A stretch of DNA of 12,613 nt from DATESG01 sp035270925 (GCA_035270925.1 DATESG010000002.1:1-12613), one strand, 5' to 3'; positions 1 through 6,801 are shown, counted from the first letter of the stretch. A program made the numbers and translations. The notes: a model not told the origin generated them from the sequence alone.

Positions 1-1087
1 GGACTTATCTGATGGCGAATTAGATAAATTAAAAAATTATTTAATTAAGAACAAGATTGAAGTTCTGATTGAAGAAGATATCGAAGACGAAATTGACGAG
101 AAGTTGTTAGAAAAAGATTTCGCTGATGACGAAGATATCGTTTTCGAAGAAACATTCGATAGCAGTGATGACGAAGAAGCTGGTGATGAATTCACCCGCT
201 CACCATTTGTCGATCGTTATCAAAGTGTTTCAAGCAGTGAAGTTAAATCAAGTGATTCTGTTAAGTTATATCTCCATGAAATCGGAAAATTCGAATTACT
301 TAAGGCTGATGAAGAAGTAGAATACGCCAAACGTTATAAAGAAGAAGGCGACCCAGATGCTAAAAACGAATTAATCAATCGTAACCTACGTCTTGTTGTT
401 AACCTTGCAAAAAAATATTCACATAGTAATATGCAATTCCTTGATTTAATCGAGGAAGGTAACATCGGACTTATTAAAGCTGTTGAAAAATTCGATTATA
501 CAAAGGGATTTAAGTTTTCCACTTATGCAACTTGGTGGATTCGTCAATCAATCACAAGAGCGATTGCGGACCAAGCCAGAACAATTCGTATTCCTGTCCA
601 TATGAACGAAACAATCAATAAAATCAGTAAGGCCCAACGTGAACTAGTTCAAGAATTAGGCCGTGAACCAACACATGAAGAAATCAGTAAAAAGCTTGAA
701 GGCAAGTTTACGCCTGAAAGAATTCTAGAGATTCAACAAATCGCAATGGAACCAGTCAGCTTAGAATCGCCAATTGGGGAAGAAGATGATTCCCATCTTG
801 GTGACTTTGTTGAAGACAAAGAAAATGAAACACCAACACAATTCACGAGAGCATCCTTATTAAGTGATGAACTGCGTGATTTGATGCAAGATTTAACGCC
901 AAGAGAAGAACGCGTTATTATTCTACGCTACGGCTTAGAAGATAATCGGCCACGTACCCTTGAAGAAGTTGGGAAAGAATTCGGAGTCACACGAGAACGT
1001 ATTCGTCAAATCGAAGCCAAAGCAATTAGAAAACTTCGTCACCCATCAAGAACCAAACGGCTACAAGGCTACCTTAATAAGGGTTAA
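1..1087 (+). CDS. rpoD: RNA polymerase primary sigma factor RpoD/SigA (5'-truncated by window edge)
   Basis: This is the housekeeping sigma factor, which directs RNA polymerase to -35/-10 promoters. The frame is open from base 2, so the TTG at 104 is an internal Leu codon and the real start lies upstream. 361 residues are visible, against about 371 for whole SigA of B. subtilis (from memory). In order they show the end of region 1.1, a very acidic linker (bases 62-190), region 1.2 (SDSVKLYLHEIG), and regions 2.1-2.4 with YATWWIRQSITRAIADQ at 524-574, which melts and reads the -10. Region 3 includes PVSLESPIGEEDDSHLGDF, and region 4 has the -35-binding helix-turn-helix at about 956-1045 (VTRERIRQIEAKA, then RKLRHPSR). 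It ends with TAA, three bases before trmK. The region 1.1/1.2 and 2-4 set identifies the primary sigma factor rather than an alternative one. Confidence 0.97.
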   Translation, partial: DLSDGELDKLKNYLIKNKIEVLIEEDIEDEIDEKLLEKDFADDEDIVFEETFDSSDDEEAGDEFTRSPFVDRYQSVSSSEVKSSDSVKLYLHEIGKFELLKADEEVEYAKRYKEEGDPDAKNELINRNLRLVVNLAKKYSHSNMQFLDLIEEGNIGLIKAVEKFDYTKGFKFSTYATWWIRQSITRAIADQARTIRIPVHMNETINKISKAQRELVQELGREPTHEEISKKLEGKFTPERILEIQQIAMEPVSLESPIGEEDDSHLGDFVEDKENETPTQFTRASLLSDELRDLMQDLTPREERVIILRYGLEDNRPRTLEEVGKEFGVTRERIRQIEAKAIRKLRHPSRTKRLQGYLNKG

Positions 1088-1090
1088 ACT

Positions 1091-1777
1091 ATGGAAAAAC
1101 TTCCATTGCGCCTTTTGGCGGTCACTGAATATATAGATCACGGTGATAAAATTGCCGATATTGGCAGTGATCATGGATTACTTCCAATTTATTTAGCCGC
1201 ACATGGTCACGGCGATATATACGCTTCTGATAATAAAAAAGGGCCTTATAATCGTCTACAGGCTCGAATTTTGACGAGCGGATTTCAAGATAAAATTGAG
1301 GTTCAACTTGCTGATGGGCTCGATAAACTTCCTAGCAAGATCGACACAATTGTAATTGCGGGAATGGGCGGAGATTTGATTGCAAGCATCTTATCATTAG
1401 GTCAAGACCATCTTGATCATATCAAGAAGTTAATTCTTGTTCCCCATGGGGCCGAACCTGAACTTCGAAAAGTAATTTCATATCTAGGGTTTTCAATCCA
1501 AGACGAACAAGTAATTGAAGAAGATGATAAATTTTATGAAGTAATTTATGCGACTAACGAACCTTGTTTCGTGTGCGGAATCGATTCAACATTCGGTCCA
1601 GTCAATATTAGAAAGAAAACTCCAACCTTTATCAAAAAGTGGACGGAAGAGCATAGTAAGCTCGAAAACATCCTCCAGCAACCAGGAATCCCTGAACAAC
1701 GTAAAAACGAACTAAATGGGCTTAAAAAGCTTATATATGACGTTATTACGACCAAAGGAGATCAACAAGATGATTAA
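1091..1777 (+). CDS. trmK: tRNA (adenine(22)-N1)-methyltransferase TrmK
   Basis: This is a cytoplasmic SAM-dependent enzyme that puts a methyl group on N1 of adenine 22 in tRNA. At 228 aa it is close to the family length. The Rossmann SAM-binding loop is ADIGSDHGLLP (residues 22-32), D75 lies in LADGLDKL, and the family signature IAGMGGDLIASIL is at 89-101. The C-terminal part (about 165-228) is charged and probably helical, as in the coiled-coil C-terminal domain of this family. The ATG lies three bases after the rpoD stop, with a modest AAGGG at 1079-1083. Its TAA overlaps the start of nif3. The rpoD-trmK-nif3 order matches Bacillus, which supports the assignment. Confidence 0.93.
   Translation: MEKLPLRLLAVTEYIDHGDKIADIGSDHGLLPIYLAAHGHGDIYASDNKKGPYNRLQARILTSGFQDKIEVQLADGLDKLPSKIDTIVIAGMGGDLIASILSLGQDHLDHIKKLILVPHGAEPELRKVISYLGFSIQDEQVIEEDDKFYEVIYATNEPCFVCGIDSTFGPVNIRKKTPTFIKKWTEEHSKLENILQQPGIPEQRKNELNGLKKLIYDVITTKGDQQDD
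1754..1760 (+). promoter_or_regulatory. Ribosome binding site that sets the nif3 start
   Basis: AAAGGAG lies nine bases before the ATG at 1770, inside the end of trmK. An in-frame ATG at 1716 would add 18 residues without similarity to the family and has no such site, so 1770 is preferred. Confidence 0.8.
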
Positions 1778-2540
1778 AACGAGAACCTTGCTTTCAAAAC
1801 TTTCAAAAAAGTTTCCTAAACGCCTTGCAAGAAAGAATCACGACTTTGTCGGATTAATGGCGGGAAAACTCCCAGATAGCGTCCAACGCATATATTTGTG
1901 CCTCGATTTCGACCAAAGCATTCTCGAGGACGCTAAAGCCTTCAATCCTGATTTGATTATCTCGCACCATCCGCTCGTTTATGGGACAAGAAGTAAAGTA
2001 TTCAAACGCGACGCCGCCAAAAAAGATTTAGTCTTACATCTTGATAAAATAAATCTACCAGTTTATTCCTTTCACACAAACTTTGATGAAGGTGAAGATG
2101 GAATGAATGATGCATTAACGGAAAGATTGGGTTTATTAGACGTTAAACCGCTTATTGGCAATCCGATGGCACGTGGTGGTCGTCTACCAACTCCGATGGA
2201 AGTCGAAGAATTTGCCGCTTGGGCAACGAACAAACTAGATGCTAGATATGGTTTACTAACCGCGGCTGGAAAGAAGATGATTAGCACAGTTGCCATCATT
2301 GGTGGTGGCGGTTCAAGAAGTTGGGACATCGCCAAAAGTGAAGGATATGATATCTTCATCAGCGGAGATGCACCTCACCATGTCAGAAGAGACGTCACAT
2401 TAAACGAGTTCAACTATCTAGATTTACCTCATGAAATTGAAGCAATATTTATGGAGAGAATGAATAAGATTCTCCTAGATATAGACCCTAGTCTTGAAAT
2501 AAGAAGTATCAATCACGAGAAACAGCCAAAATTAGTCTAA
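1770..2540 (+). CDS. Nif3-like dinuclear metal-centre protein (YqfO/YbgI family)
   Basis: This is a member of the conserved Nif3/DUF34 family, hexameric proteins with a two-metal site whose reaction is not firmly established. From the ATG at 1770 it is 256 aa. Likely metal ligands are H66 and H67 (ISHHPLVYG), H102 and D106 (FHTNFDEGEDG), and a C-terminal His and Glu in LPHEIEAIF, with the same H-x2-E spacing I recall from Firmicute members. The glycine-rich IIGGGGSRSWD and FISGDAPHH motifs are also present. The length matches the short E. coli YbgI form. The roughly 370-aa Bacillus form carries an inserted PII-like domain that is missing here. The start overlaps the trmK stop by eight bases, so the two are probably translated in a coupled way, and trmK/nif3 pairing is common in this phylum. 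The family call is firm; the activity is unknown. Confidence 0.9.
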   Translation: MIKTRTLLSKLSKKFPKRLARKNHDFVGLMAGKLPDSVQRIYLCLDFDQSILEDAKAFNPDLIISHHPLVYGTRSKVFKRDAAKKDLVLHLDKINLPVYSFHTNFDEGEDGMNDALTERLGLLDVKPLIGNPMARGGRLPTPMEVEEFAAWATNKLDARYGLLTAAGKKMISTVAIIGGGGSRSWDIAKSEGYDIFISGDAPHHVRRDVTLNEFNYLDLPHEIEAIFMERMNKILLDIDPSLEIRSINHEKQPKLV

Positions 2541-2625
2541 ATCAGCAATTTTAGTCGATAAGTAAAAATATAGTAATATTAAAGTATATAAATAGTAGTT
2601 TTTATAACAAAGAAAGTGAGGTCCT
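2541..2625 (+). promoter_or_regulatory. Possible weak promoter region upstream of cshB
   Basis: This 85-base AT-rich gap has no clear hairpin terminator for the upstream genes. Possible -10 boxes are TATAGT at 2569-2574 and TATAAC at 2603-2608 (the latter with TTAAAG at 2579-2584 as a poor -35). An imperfect Shine-Dalgarno, AAAGTGAGGT (2613-2622), lies directly before the ATG. Transcription may start here, read through from rpoD, or both. Confidence 0.3.
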
Positions 2626-3990
2626 ATGAGCAAGTTTACACAATATGCACTCTCAGAAGGTCTGATAGAAGCATTAACTTCATTAAAATACATCGATATG
2701 ACACCGGTCCAAGAAGCCGTAATTCCTCAAATTTTAAAAGGGGAATCACTTCTTGTTAGATCACAAACTGGCAGTGGCAAAACCCACGCCTTCCTTGTTC
2801 CTATTTTTCAAAAGTTAAATGAGAACGAAAATAAAGTTCAAGCGATAATCATCGCGCCAACCCGTGAGTTAGCAAAACAAATTTATGACTTTGCGGTCGA
2901 AATTAATAAAAATTACAAAAACTTACGAATCTTACTTTTAGCCGGTGGACTAGAAAAGAGTCGTAACTCCGAAAGATTAGCGCTAGGCCCACAATTAGTT
3001 ATCGCGACTCCGGGCCGACTTAAGGATGTTGGCTTTATCAATAGCGTGATTTCACTTGAAACCGTCCATACGATTGTCCTTGATGAAGCAGACATGCTTA
3101 TGGATCAAGGTTTCTTTGAAATGGTCAGTGAGATACTTGTCAGTCTTAAAAGCGCCCAAATTCTTGTTTTTAGTGCAACGATTCCTGTAAAATTAAATCA
3201 TATAATCGAAAAGTTTGTCGGTAAAAGCAATGTTGTCAATATTGATAAAGAACAAAAAACCAGTGGTCAAGTATCGCACTATGCAATTGATATCCACCAC
3301 AAGAGTTATCTAGAAGCAACTGCCGACTTTATTAATTGGAAAAAACCATATTTTCTCCTGATCTTTGCCTCAAGTAAGAAAGAGGTAATTGAACTTTACC
3401 AATACTTAGTCGAACGTAAATTTAAAGTCGGACTAATTCATGGGGATTTACAAAGTAGAGAACGTAAATCAATGCTAAAACGTATTAAAAATGATGAATT
3501 CCCAATTGTTGTCGCTAGTGACATCGCCGCTAGAGGCATGGATATAAGCAATATTTCTGAAGTATTGAGCATTAATCTTCCTAATGATTTAGATTATTAC
3601 TTCCATAGAGCTGGCCGCACAGGTCGTTACGACAAGAGCGGCGATAGCTACGTTTTCTATGATCATGATTCATTTCCAGAGATTGAAAAGTTAGAACAAC
3701 ATGGCATTAGCTTTGATTTCCTTCAATATCGTGGCAATGAGTTTATAGAAAAGGAACTAAAACGTCGTTCGGCCCGCCCAAACAGTGTTGATCGTATCGA
3801 TGATGAACTAAGAGCCAAAATCACCTTTGTTAAACGCCAAAACCAAACTGACAAAGTTAAACCTGGATATAAGAGAAAAGTTCAAAAGGCTGTCGCAACC
3901 GTAAAAAGAAAATATCGTCGGAAACTGATCAATGACAAAGTCATGGAAACAGTCCGAAATGTGAAACGTAAAGAAGCTAGGGATGAATAA
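2626..3990 (+). CDS. cshB: DEAD-box ATP-dependent RNA helicase, CshB-like
   Basis: This is an ATP-driven RNA-remodelling enzyme, expected in cold-shock RNA unwinding, ribosome assembly or mRNA decay. All core motifs are present in 454 aa: the Q-motif region TPVQ (26-29), Walker A SQTGSGKT (46-53), PTREL (78-82), GG (107-108), ATPGR (127-131), DEAD (153-156), SAT (183-185), the motif V region ASDIAARGMDI (297-307) and HRAGRTGR (327-334). From about residue 380 the C terminus is rich in Lys and Arg and probably binds RNA. CshB rather than CshA is inferred from the position between nif3 and nfo, which is the Bacillus arrangement (there with ispH and another gene between, from memory). The stop overlaps the nfo start by eight bases. 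Confidence 0.88.
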   Translation: MSKFTQYALSEGLIEALTSLKYIDMTPVQEAVIPQILKGESLLVRSQTGSGKTHAFLVPIFQKLNENENKVQAIIIAPTRELAKQIYDFAVEINKNYKNLRILLLAGGLEKSRNSERLALGPQLVIATPGRLKDVGFINSVISLETVHTIVLDEADMLMDQGFFEMVSEILVSLKSAQILVFSATIPVKLNHIIEKFVGKSNVVNIDKEQKTSGQVSHYAIDIHHKSYLEATADFINWKKPYFLLIFASSKKEVIELYQYLVERKFKVGLIHGDLQSRERKSMLKRIKNDEFPIVVASDIAARGMDISNISEVLSINLPNDLDYYFHRAGRTGRYDKSGDSYVFYDHDSFPEIEKLEQHGISFDFLQYRGNEFIEKELKRRSARPNSVDRIDDELRAKITFVKRQNQTDKVKPGYKRKVQKAVATVKRKYRRKLINDKVMETVRNVKRKEARDE

Positions 3991-4858
3991 GGTCATTATT
4001 GGCTCACATGTAAGTCTTAGCGCCCCCGACTTTTTTGTTGGGAGTGTCAAAGAAGCCTTAAGTTATGGGGCAAACACCTTGATGTTTTATACAGGTGCTC
4101 CTCAAAACACAATTCGCCGTGATACAAGTGAGTTTAAAATTGCGGAGGCCAGTGAGTTACTACGCGAAAGTGGCATTATAAAGTCACATATCGTCGCTCA
4201 CGCTCCTTATATTATTAATCTTGGCAACACAACTAAGCCCGAAACATTTGAGCTTGGGGTCAGGTTTTTAAAAGAGGAACTGATCCGTGTTCATGACTTT
4301 GGCGTCGGCGTCGTCGTCTTACATCCTGGAGCTCACGTAGGTGCTGGCGAAGAAGCCGGAATTGCCCAAATTATTAAAGGGTTAAATCTCGTTCTTGACG
4401 AAGATAAGACGGGTGTCGTGATTGCTTTAGAAACAATGGCAGGTAAAGGTAGCGAAATTGGTCGGACTTTCGAACAACTTGCGGAAATTATCAAAGGTGT
4501 GACTAAAAATGAACAACTTGGGGTGTGTTTAGACACTTGTCATATCAACGATGCCGGCTACAACGTTCATGATGTTGAGCAAATAATCAATGATTTTGAT
4601 GCTATTATTGGTCTAGAGCGACTTAAAGTCATCCATATTAATGATTCAAAGAATCCAATTGGCGCCCAAAAAGATCGGCACGAAAATATTGGCTATGGCA
4701 CGATTGGCTTTGAGACAATTAATCAATATGTCCATCATCCTCGACTTATTAATGTGCCAAAAATCCTTGAAACTCCATATATTGATAAAGTTGCTCCCTA
4801 TAAAAGGGAAATATCCATGCTTAAAGCCGGTGTATATCAAGCAAACTGGCGTGAGTAA
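3983..4858 (+). CDS. nfo: Endonuclease IV (AP endonuclease)
   Basis: This base-excision-repair enzyme cuts the DNA backbone 5' of abasic sites and removes 3' blocking groups. The 291-aa protein is a TIM barrel with all nine expected zinc ligands of the trinuclear site: H73, H114, E150, D184, H187, H218, D231, H233 and E264, in the motifs HAPY, LHPGAH, LETMAGKG, CLDTCH, HINDS, KDRHENIG and LETP. The ATG at 3983 gives the usual N terminus (IIGSHVS). It lies inside the end of cshB with only a weak AGGG just upstream, so translation probably depends on ribosomes finishing cshB. It closes the rpoD-side gene run. No strong terminator follows. Confidence 0.96.
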   Translation: MNKVIIGSHVSLSAPDFFVGSVKEALSYGANTLMFYTGAPQNTIRRDTSEFKIAEASELLRESGIIKSHIVAHAPYIINLGNTTKPETFELGVRFLKEELIRVHDFGVGVVVLHPGAHVGAGEEAGIAQIIKGLNLVLDEDKTGVVIALETMAGKGSEIGRTFEQLAEIIKGVTKNEQLGVCLDTCHINDAGYNVHDVEQIINDFDAIIGLERLKVIHINDSKNPIGAQKDRHENIGYGTIGFETINQYVHHPRLINVPKILETPYIDKVAPYKREISMLKAGVYQANWRE

Positions 4859-4885
4859 AGTTATAAAAAAATGAAGATATGGACG

Positions 4886-4930
4886 TTTTTTCTAAACAGT
4901 CGAAGCAAAGACATCAAAGCTTAGAAAAAA
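4886..4930. repeat. 10-base perfect inverted repeat in the nfo-rpmG gap
   Basis: TTTTTTCTAA (4886-4895) is the exact reverse complement of TTAGAAAAAA (4921-4930), with a 25-base loop between. The arms are eight-tenths A/T and no T-run follows on the + strand, so this is not a standard intrinsic terminator. It may be an mRNA-end or processing hairpin after nfo, or an operator half-site pair. It ends 24 bases before the rpmG -35 region. Confidence 0.5.
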
Positions 4931-4953
4931 TATTAGTCGAACAGCAAAAAAAT

Positions 4954-4982
4954 AATACAATTAATAGTAATTATGATATAAT
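4954..4982 (+). promoter_or_regulatory. rpmG promoter with extended -10
   Basis: A perfect TATAAT at 4977-4982 is preceded by TG and one base (TGATATAAT, 4974-4982), the extended -10 pattern. At the right distance upstream is only a weak -35 (AATACA, 4954-4959, 17-base spacer). Predicted transcription starts near 4989, just before the strong Shine-Dalgarno GGAGGTGA at 4993-5000. Confidence 0.75.
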
Positions 4983-5005
4983 CTTTAGGACCGGAGGTGA
5001 ATTAT

Positions 5006-5155
5006 ATGCGTGATAACATTCTATTAAAATGCACAGTCTGTGGTGAAGAAAACTACATTACAAGCAAAAATAAGAAAACTCAAACTGAACGGATTGAAAA
5101 GATGAAATATTGCTCCCGTTGCAATAAACCAACAATCCACAAAGAAAAGAAATAA
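5006..5155 (+). CDS. rpmG: 50S ribosomal protein L33
   Basis: This is a small protein of the large ribosomal subunit near the E site. The 49-aa frame begins MRDNILLKCTVCGEENYI and carries two CxxC pairs (C9/C12 and C36/C39) that form a zinc ribbon, so this is the zinc-binding C+ form. The length is typical of L33. GGAGGTGA at 4993-5000 lies five bases before the ATG. The gene has its own promoter and its stop codon is built into the stem of the terminator that follows, so it is probably transcribed alone. C+ L33 copies are often paired in Bacillota with a zinc-free paralogue elsewhere that replaces them when zinc is short; no second copy is seen here. Confidence 0.95.
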   Translation: MRDNILLKCTVCGEENYITSKNKKTQTERIEKMKYCSRCNKPTIHKEKK

Positions 5156-5175
5156 AGCTTCGGCTTTATTTTTTT
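5150..5175 (+). terminator. Intrinsic terminator of rpmG with UUCG tetraloop
   Basis: The stem AAATAAAGC / GCTTTATTT (9 bp) closes on a C(UUCG)G loop at 5159-5162, followed by a T-run to 5175. The stem includes the rpmG TAA stop at 5153-5155. Confidence 0.88.
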
Positions 5176-5188
5176 GCAAAAGGGCTTA

Positions 5189-5203
5189 CTAGTTTTAAAC
5201 TAG
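5189..5203. repeat. Perfect palindrome over the efp -35 region
   Basis: CTAGTTTTAAACTAG has 7-base arms around a single central T. It lies where the -35 box of the efp promoter should be (-10 at 5213-5218). The loop is too short for a terminator, so a protein-binding site is more plausible. No known operator is recognised. Confidence 0.5.
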
Positions 5204-5218
5204 AAAAAAGTCTATAAT
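5190..5218 (+). promoter_or_regulatory. efp promoter
   Basis: A perfect TATAAT lies at 5213-5218, with only a poor -35 (TAGTTT at 5190-5195, 17-base spacer) inside a palindrome. It is 10 bases before AGGAGGAT (5229-5236), the efp ribosome binding site, so the leader is short. The preceding rpmG terminator makes a separate promoter necessary here. Confidence 0.7.
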
Positions 5219-5242
5219 ATCCATAAATAGGAGGATAGCAAA

Positions 5243-5809
5243 ATGATTAATGTTACAGAACTTAGACCTGGTAACTATTTTACCGAAGAAGGTAACTTAT
5301 ATAACGTCATCGAAATCTTGTTAAACAAGACTGCCATGCGTAAGATGGTTGCCAAACTTAAAGTAAAAAACGTCAGAACTGGCTCAACAACCGAATTATC
5401 ATATAACTCGGGTTATGCAATTGAGCGCATCAATATCGATAAAAAGAAGATGCAATATCTTTATGATACCGGTGATGCACTTGTATTCATGGACAACGTA
5501 AGTTATGAACAAATTGAAATTCAAAAGAACCTATTGGAATGGGAATTAAATTTTCTTGTCGTCAATAGTGAAGTTGAAATCGCAATGTATGAAGATGAGG
5601 TCTTAGGCCTTACACTTCCTGCAAAAATGGTGCTTAAAATCACCGAATGTGCACCAGGTGCCAAAGGTAATACCGTCACAAACGCAACTAAAGATGCGAT
5701 TGTTGAAACCGGCTTACGTTTACGCGTTCCGCTCTTTATTGAAGAGGGTGAAAGCGTAACTGTCAGAACCGATAACGGTGCTTATGATGGCCGTGCCAAG
5801 GAGGAATAG
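5243..5809 (+). CDS. efp: Translation elongation factor P with atypical tip loop
   Basis: EF-P enters the ribosomal E site and rescues ribosomes stalled on proline runs. The 188-aa protein has the three-domain EF-P layout: an N-terminal KOW-like domain (1-65), then two OB folds with MQYLYDTGDALVFMDNVSYEQ (about 71-91), and the C-terminal domain signature near G138-N141 and ETGLRLRVPLFIEEGE. In domain I the usual tip KPGKG is replaced: aligned without gaps, the loop reads NKTAMRKMVAK (28-38), so Met32 takes the place of the Lys that B. subtilis modifies at position 32. I recall a similar loop in Mollicutes EF-P, so this is probably an unmodified lineage form rather than a decayed gene. The start at 5243 has AGGAGGAT eight to nine bases upstream. 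It is co-transcribed with the following yneF-like gene, which starts three bases after its stop. Confidence 0.95.
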   Translation: MINVTELRPGNYFTEEGNLYNVIEILLNKTAMRKMVAKLKVKNVRTGSTTELSYNSGYAIERINIDKKKMQYLYDTGDALVFMDNVSYEQIEIQKNLLEWELNFLVVNSEVEIAMYEDEVLGLTLPAKMVLKITECAPGAKGNTVTNATKDAIVETGLRLRVPLFIEEGESVTVRTDNGAYDGRAKEE

Positions 5810-5811
5810 TT

Positions 5812-6042
5812 ATGTTTTTAATCTCAACCGGCGCTTTTATTGGCGCAGTCGTTGGCGCATTATTAGGCGGGCTTGTCGCGGGTTACTTTATCGCCCAAGC
5901 GGTCTTTAAAAACCAACTCAAGAAGAATCCACCAATTAATGAAAAACAAATTCGTGTGATGCTCTCATCGATGGGTCGGAAGCCAAGTGAAGCTCAAGTT
6001 CGTTCAATTATGCGCTCGATGCAAAACGAAGCAGGAAAATAA
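5812..6042 (+). CDS. YneF-family (UPF0154) small membrane protein
   Basis: This 76-aa protein has unknown function. One Gly/Ala-rich membrane helix (about 4-31, with GAVVGALLGGLVAGYF) is followed by a basic stretch and the family motif LKKNPPINEKQIR (36-48). The cytoplasmic tail MGRKPSEAQVRSIMRSMQ (53-70) is also typical of UPF0154. The ATG lies two bases after the efp TAG, with AAGGAGGAA at 5798-5806 inside the end of efp, so efp and this gene form a pair. In Bacillus yneF also lies in the broad plsY-parE-parC neighbourhood (from memory). Family assignment is firm; the biochemical role is not known. Confidence 0.9.
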   Translation: MFLISTGAFIGAVVGALLGGLVAGYFIAQAVFKNQLKKNPPINEKQIRVMLSSMGRKPSEAQVRSIMRSMQNEAGK

Positions 6043-6059
6043 TCTTAAAATAACATTTA

Positions 6060-6099
6060 AAAAGCGGTGTCAATAAAATGAACACCGCTTTTATTTTTT
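6060..6099. terminator. Bidirectional terminator between yneF-like gene and plsY
   Basis: An 11-bp stem, AAAAGCGGTGT (6060-6070) with ACACCGCTTTT (6082-6092), has an 11-base loop. The + strand continues ATTTTTT to 6099, ending the efp operon. On the - strand the stem ends in five T's, ending plsY. The genes converge on it. Confidence 0.9.
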
Positions 6100-6106
6100 G
6101 CTTAAT

Positions 6107-6796
6107 TTAGTTTTTTCGTGGCTCGCCAATGCGGCGTTCAGTCCCAGCAAAAATGCGCTTGATATTATCTCTATGTCTTACAACCAGTAAGACTGAAATG
6201 AAAGCAAAAGCAATGTAAAACCAGACCATATCGATAATTGTTCCCGCATACATTGTTAAGTTCGCAACGCTAGGGAAGATGAATATCCAGCCATAAAGCA
6301 TAAAGGCCACTGAAGTTAGAACACTACCCAAAGAGACCATTTTCTTCCAGCCGATCATTCCAAAGAAGATTGTGATACTAACGATTGTCACGAGCCAATT
6401 AGTCGCAAGGGCAAATCCAACAAAAATCGAAACAACCTTGCCACCTTTGAAACCGTAGAAAATTGGGAATGCATGTCCAAGGGCTGTAGCGATGATCGCC
6501 GCATAGACTGTTGGTCCCGCCCAGGCAATATTTCCGAGTGCCGTATGCGTTAAAACTAACGTAATTGTCCAATAAACGACAATGGCTTTTAAAACATCTA
6601 AAAAGATTACTAAGAAACCACCTTTACGGCCCAAAACACGGGTTGCATTTGTGCCACCGGCATTTTTAGAACCATAGAGACGAACGTCCTTTTTGTAAAA
6701 GGTCTTTCCAATAATTAATGCAAATGATAAAGAACCAATTAAATAGCCTAGAGCAATCCCACCGAGTAGAATTAGTATTTTACTAAATATATCCAT
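6107..6796 (-). CDS. plsY: Glycerol-3-phosphate acyltransferase PlsY
   Basis: This integral membrane enzyme transfers an acyl group from acyl-phosphate to glycerol 3-phosphate, making lysophosphatidate, the first step of phospholipid synthesis. The 229-aa protein has six or seven hydrophobic segments and the three PlsY motifs: GSKNAGGTNATR (42-53), GHAFPIFYGFKGGK (107-120) and RHRDNIKR (207-214). Motif 2 continues KVVS instead of the more usual KxVAT, a mild variant. At about 229 aa it is longer than the roughly 190-aa Bacillus form, the extra length lying in hydrophobic stretches. The ATG at 6796 is chosen because GGAGG sits five bases before it; a TTG four codons earlier is part of that site. 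It is divergent from parE, as in other Bacilli. Confidence 0.94.
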   Translation of the reverse strand: MDIFSKILILLGGIALGYLIGSLSFALIIGKTFYKKDVRLYGSKNAGGTNATRVLGRKGGFLVIFLDVLKAIVVYWTITLVLTHTALGNIAWAGPTVYAAIIATALGHAFPIFYGFKGGKVVSIFVGFALATNWLVTIVSITIFFGMIGWKKMVSLGSVLTSVAFMLYGWIFIFPSVANLTMYAGTIIDMVWFYIAFAFISVLLVVRHRDNIKRIFAGTERRIGEPRKN

Positions 6797-6801
6797 TTTT
6801 T

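Noticed and set aside
104..1087. rpoD starting at the TTG at 104
   Set aside because: The frame is open back to base 2 and the upstream residues match sigma region 1.1, so 104 is an internal codon and the gene is cut by the window edge.
2551..4940. TTAGTCGA shared between the gaps before cshB (2551-2558) and rpmG (4933-4940), considered as a common operator
   Set aside because: The same eight bases also occur inside the cshB coding region (about 3406-3413), and the distance to promoters differs, so chance is the simpler explanation.
4879..5013. A 44-codon frame (ATG at 4879, TGA at 5011-5013) running from the nfo-rpmG gap into rpmG
   Set aside because: It has no ribosome binding site, spans the rpmG promoter and start, and shows no recognisable family. 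It would be the only TGA stop in the window.
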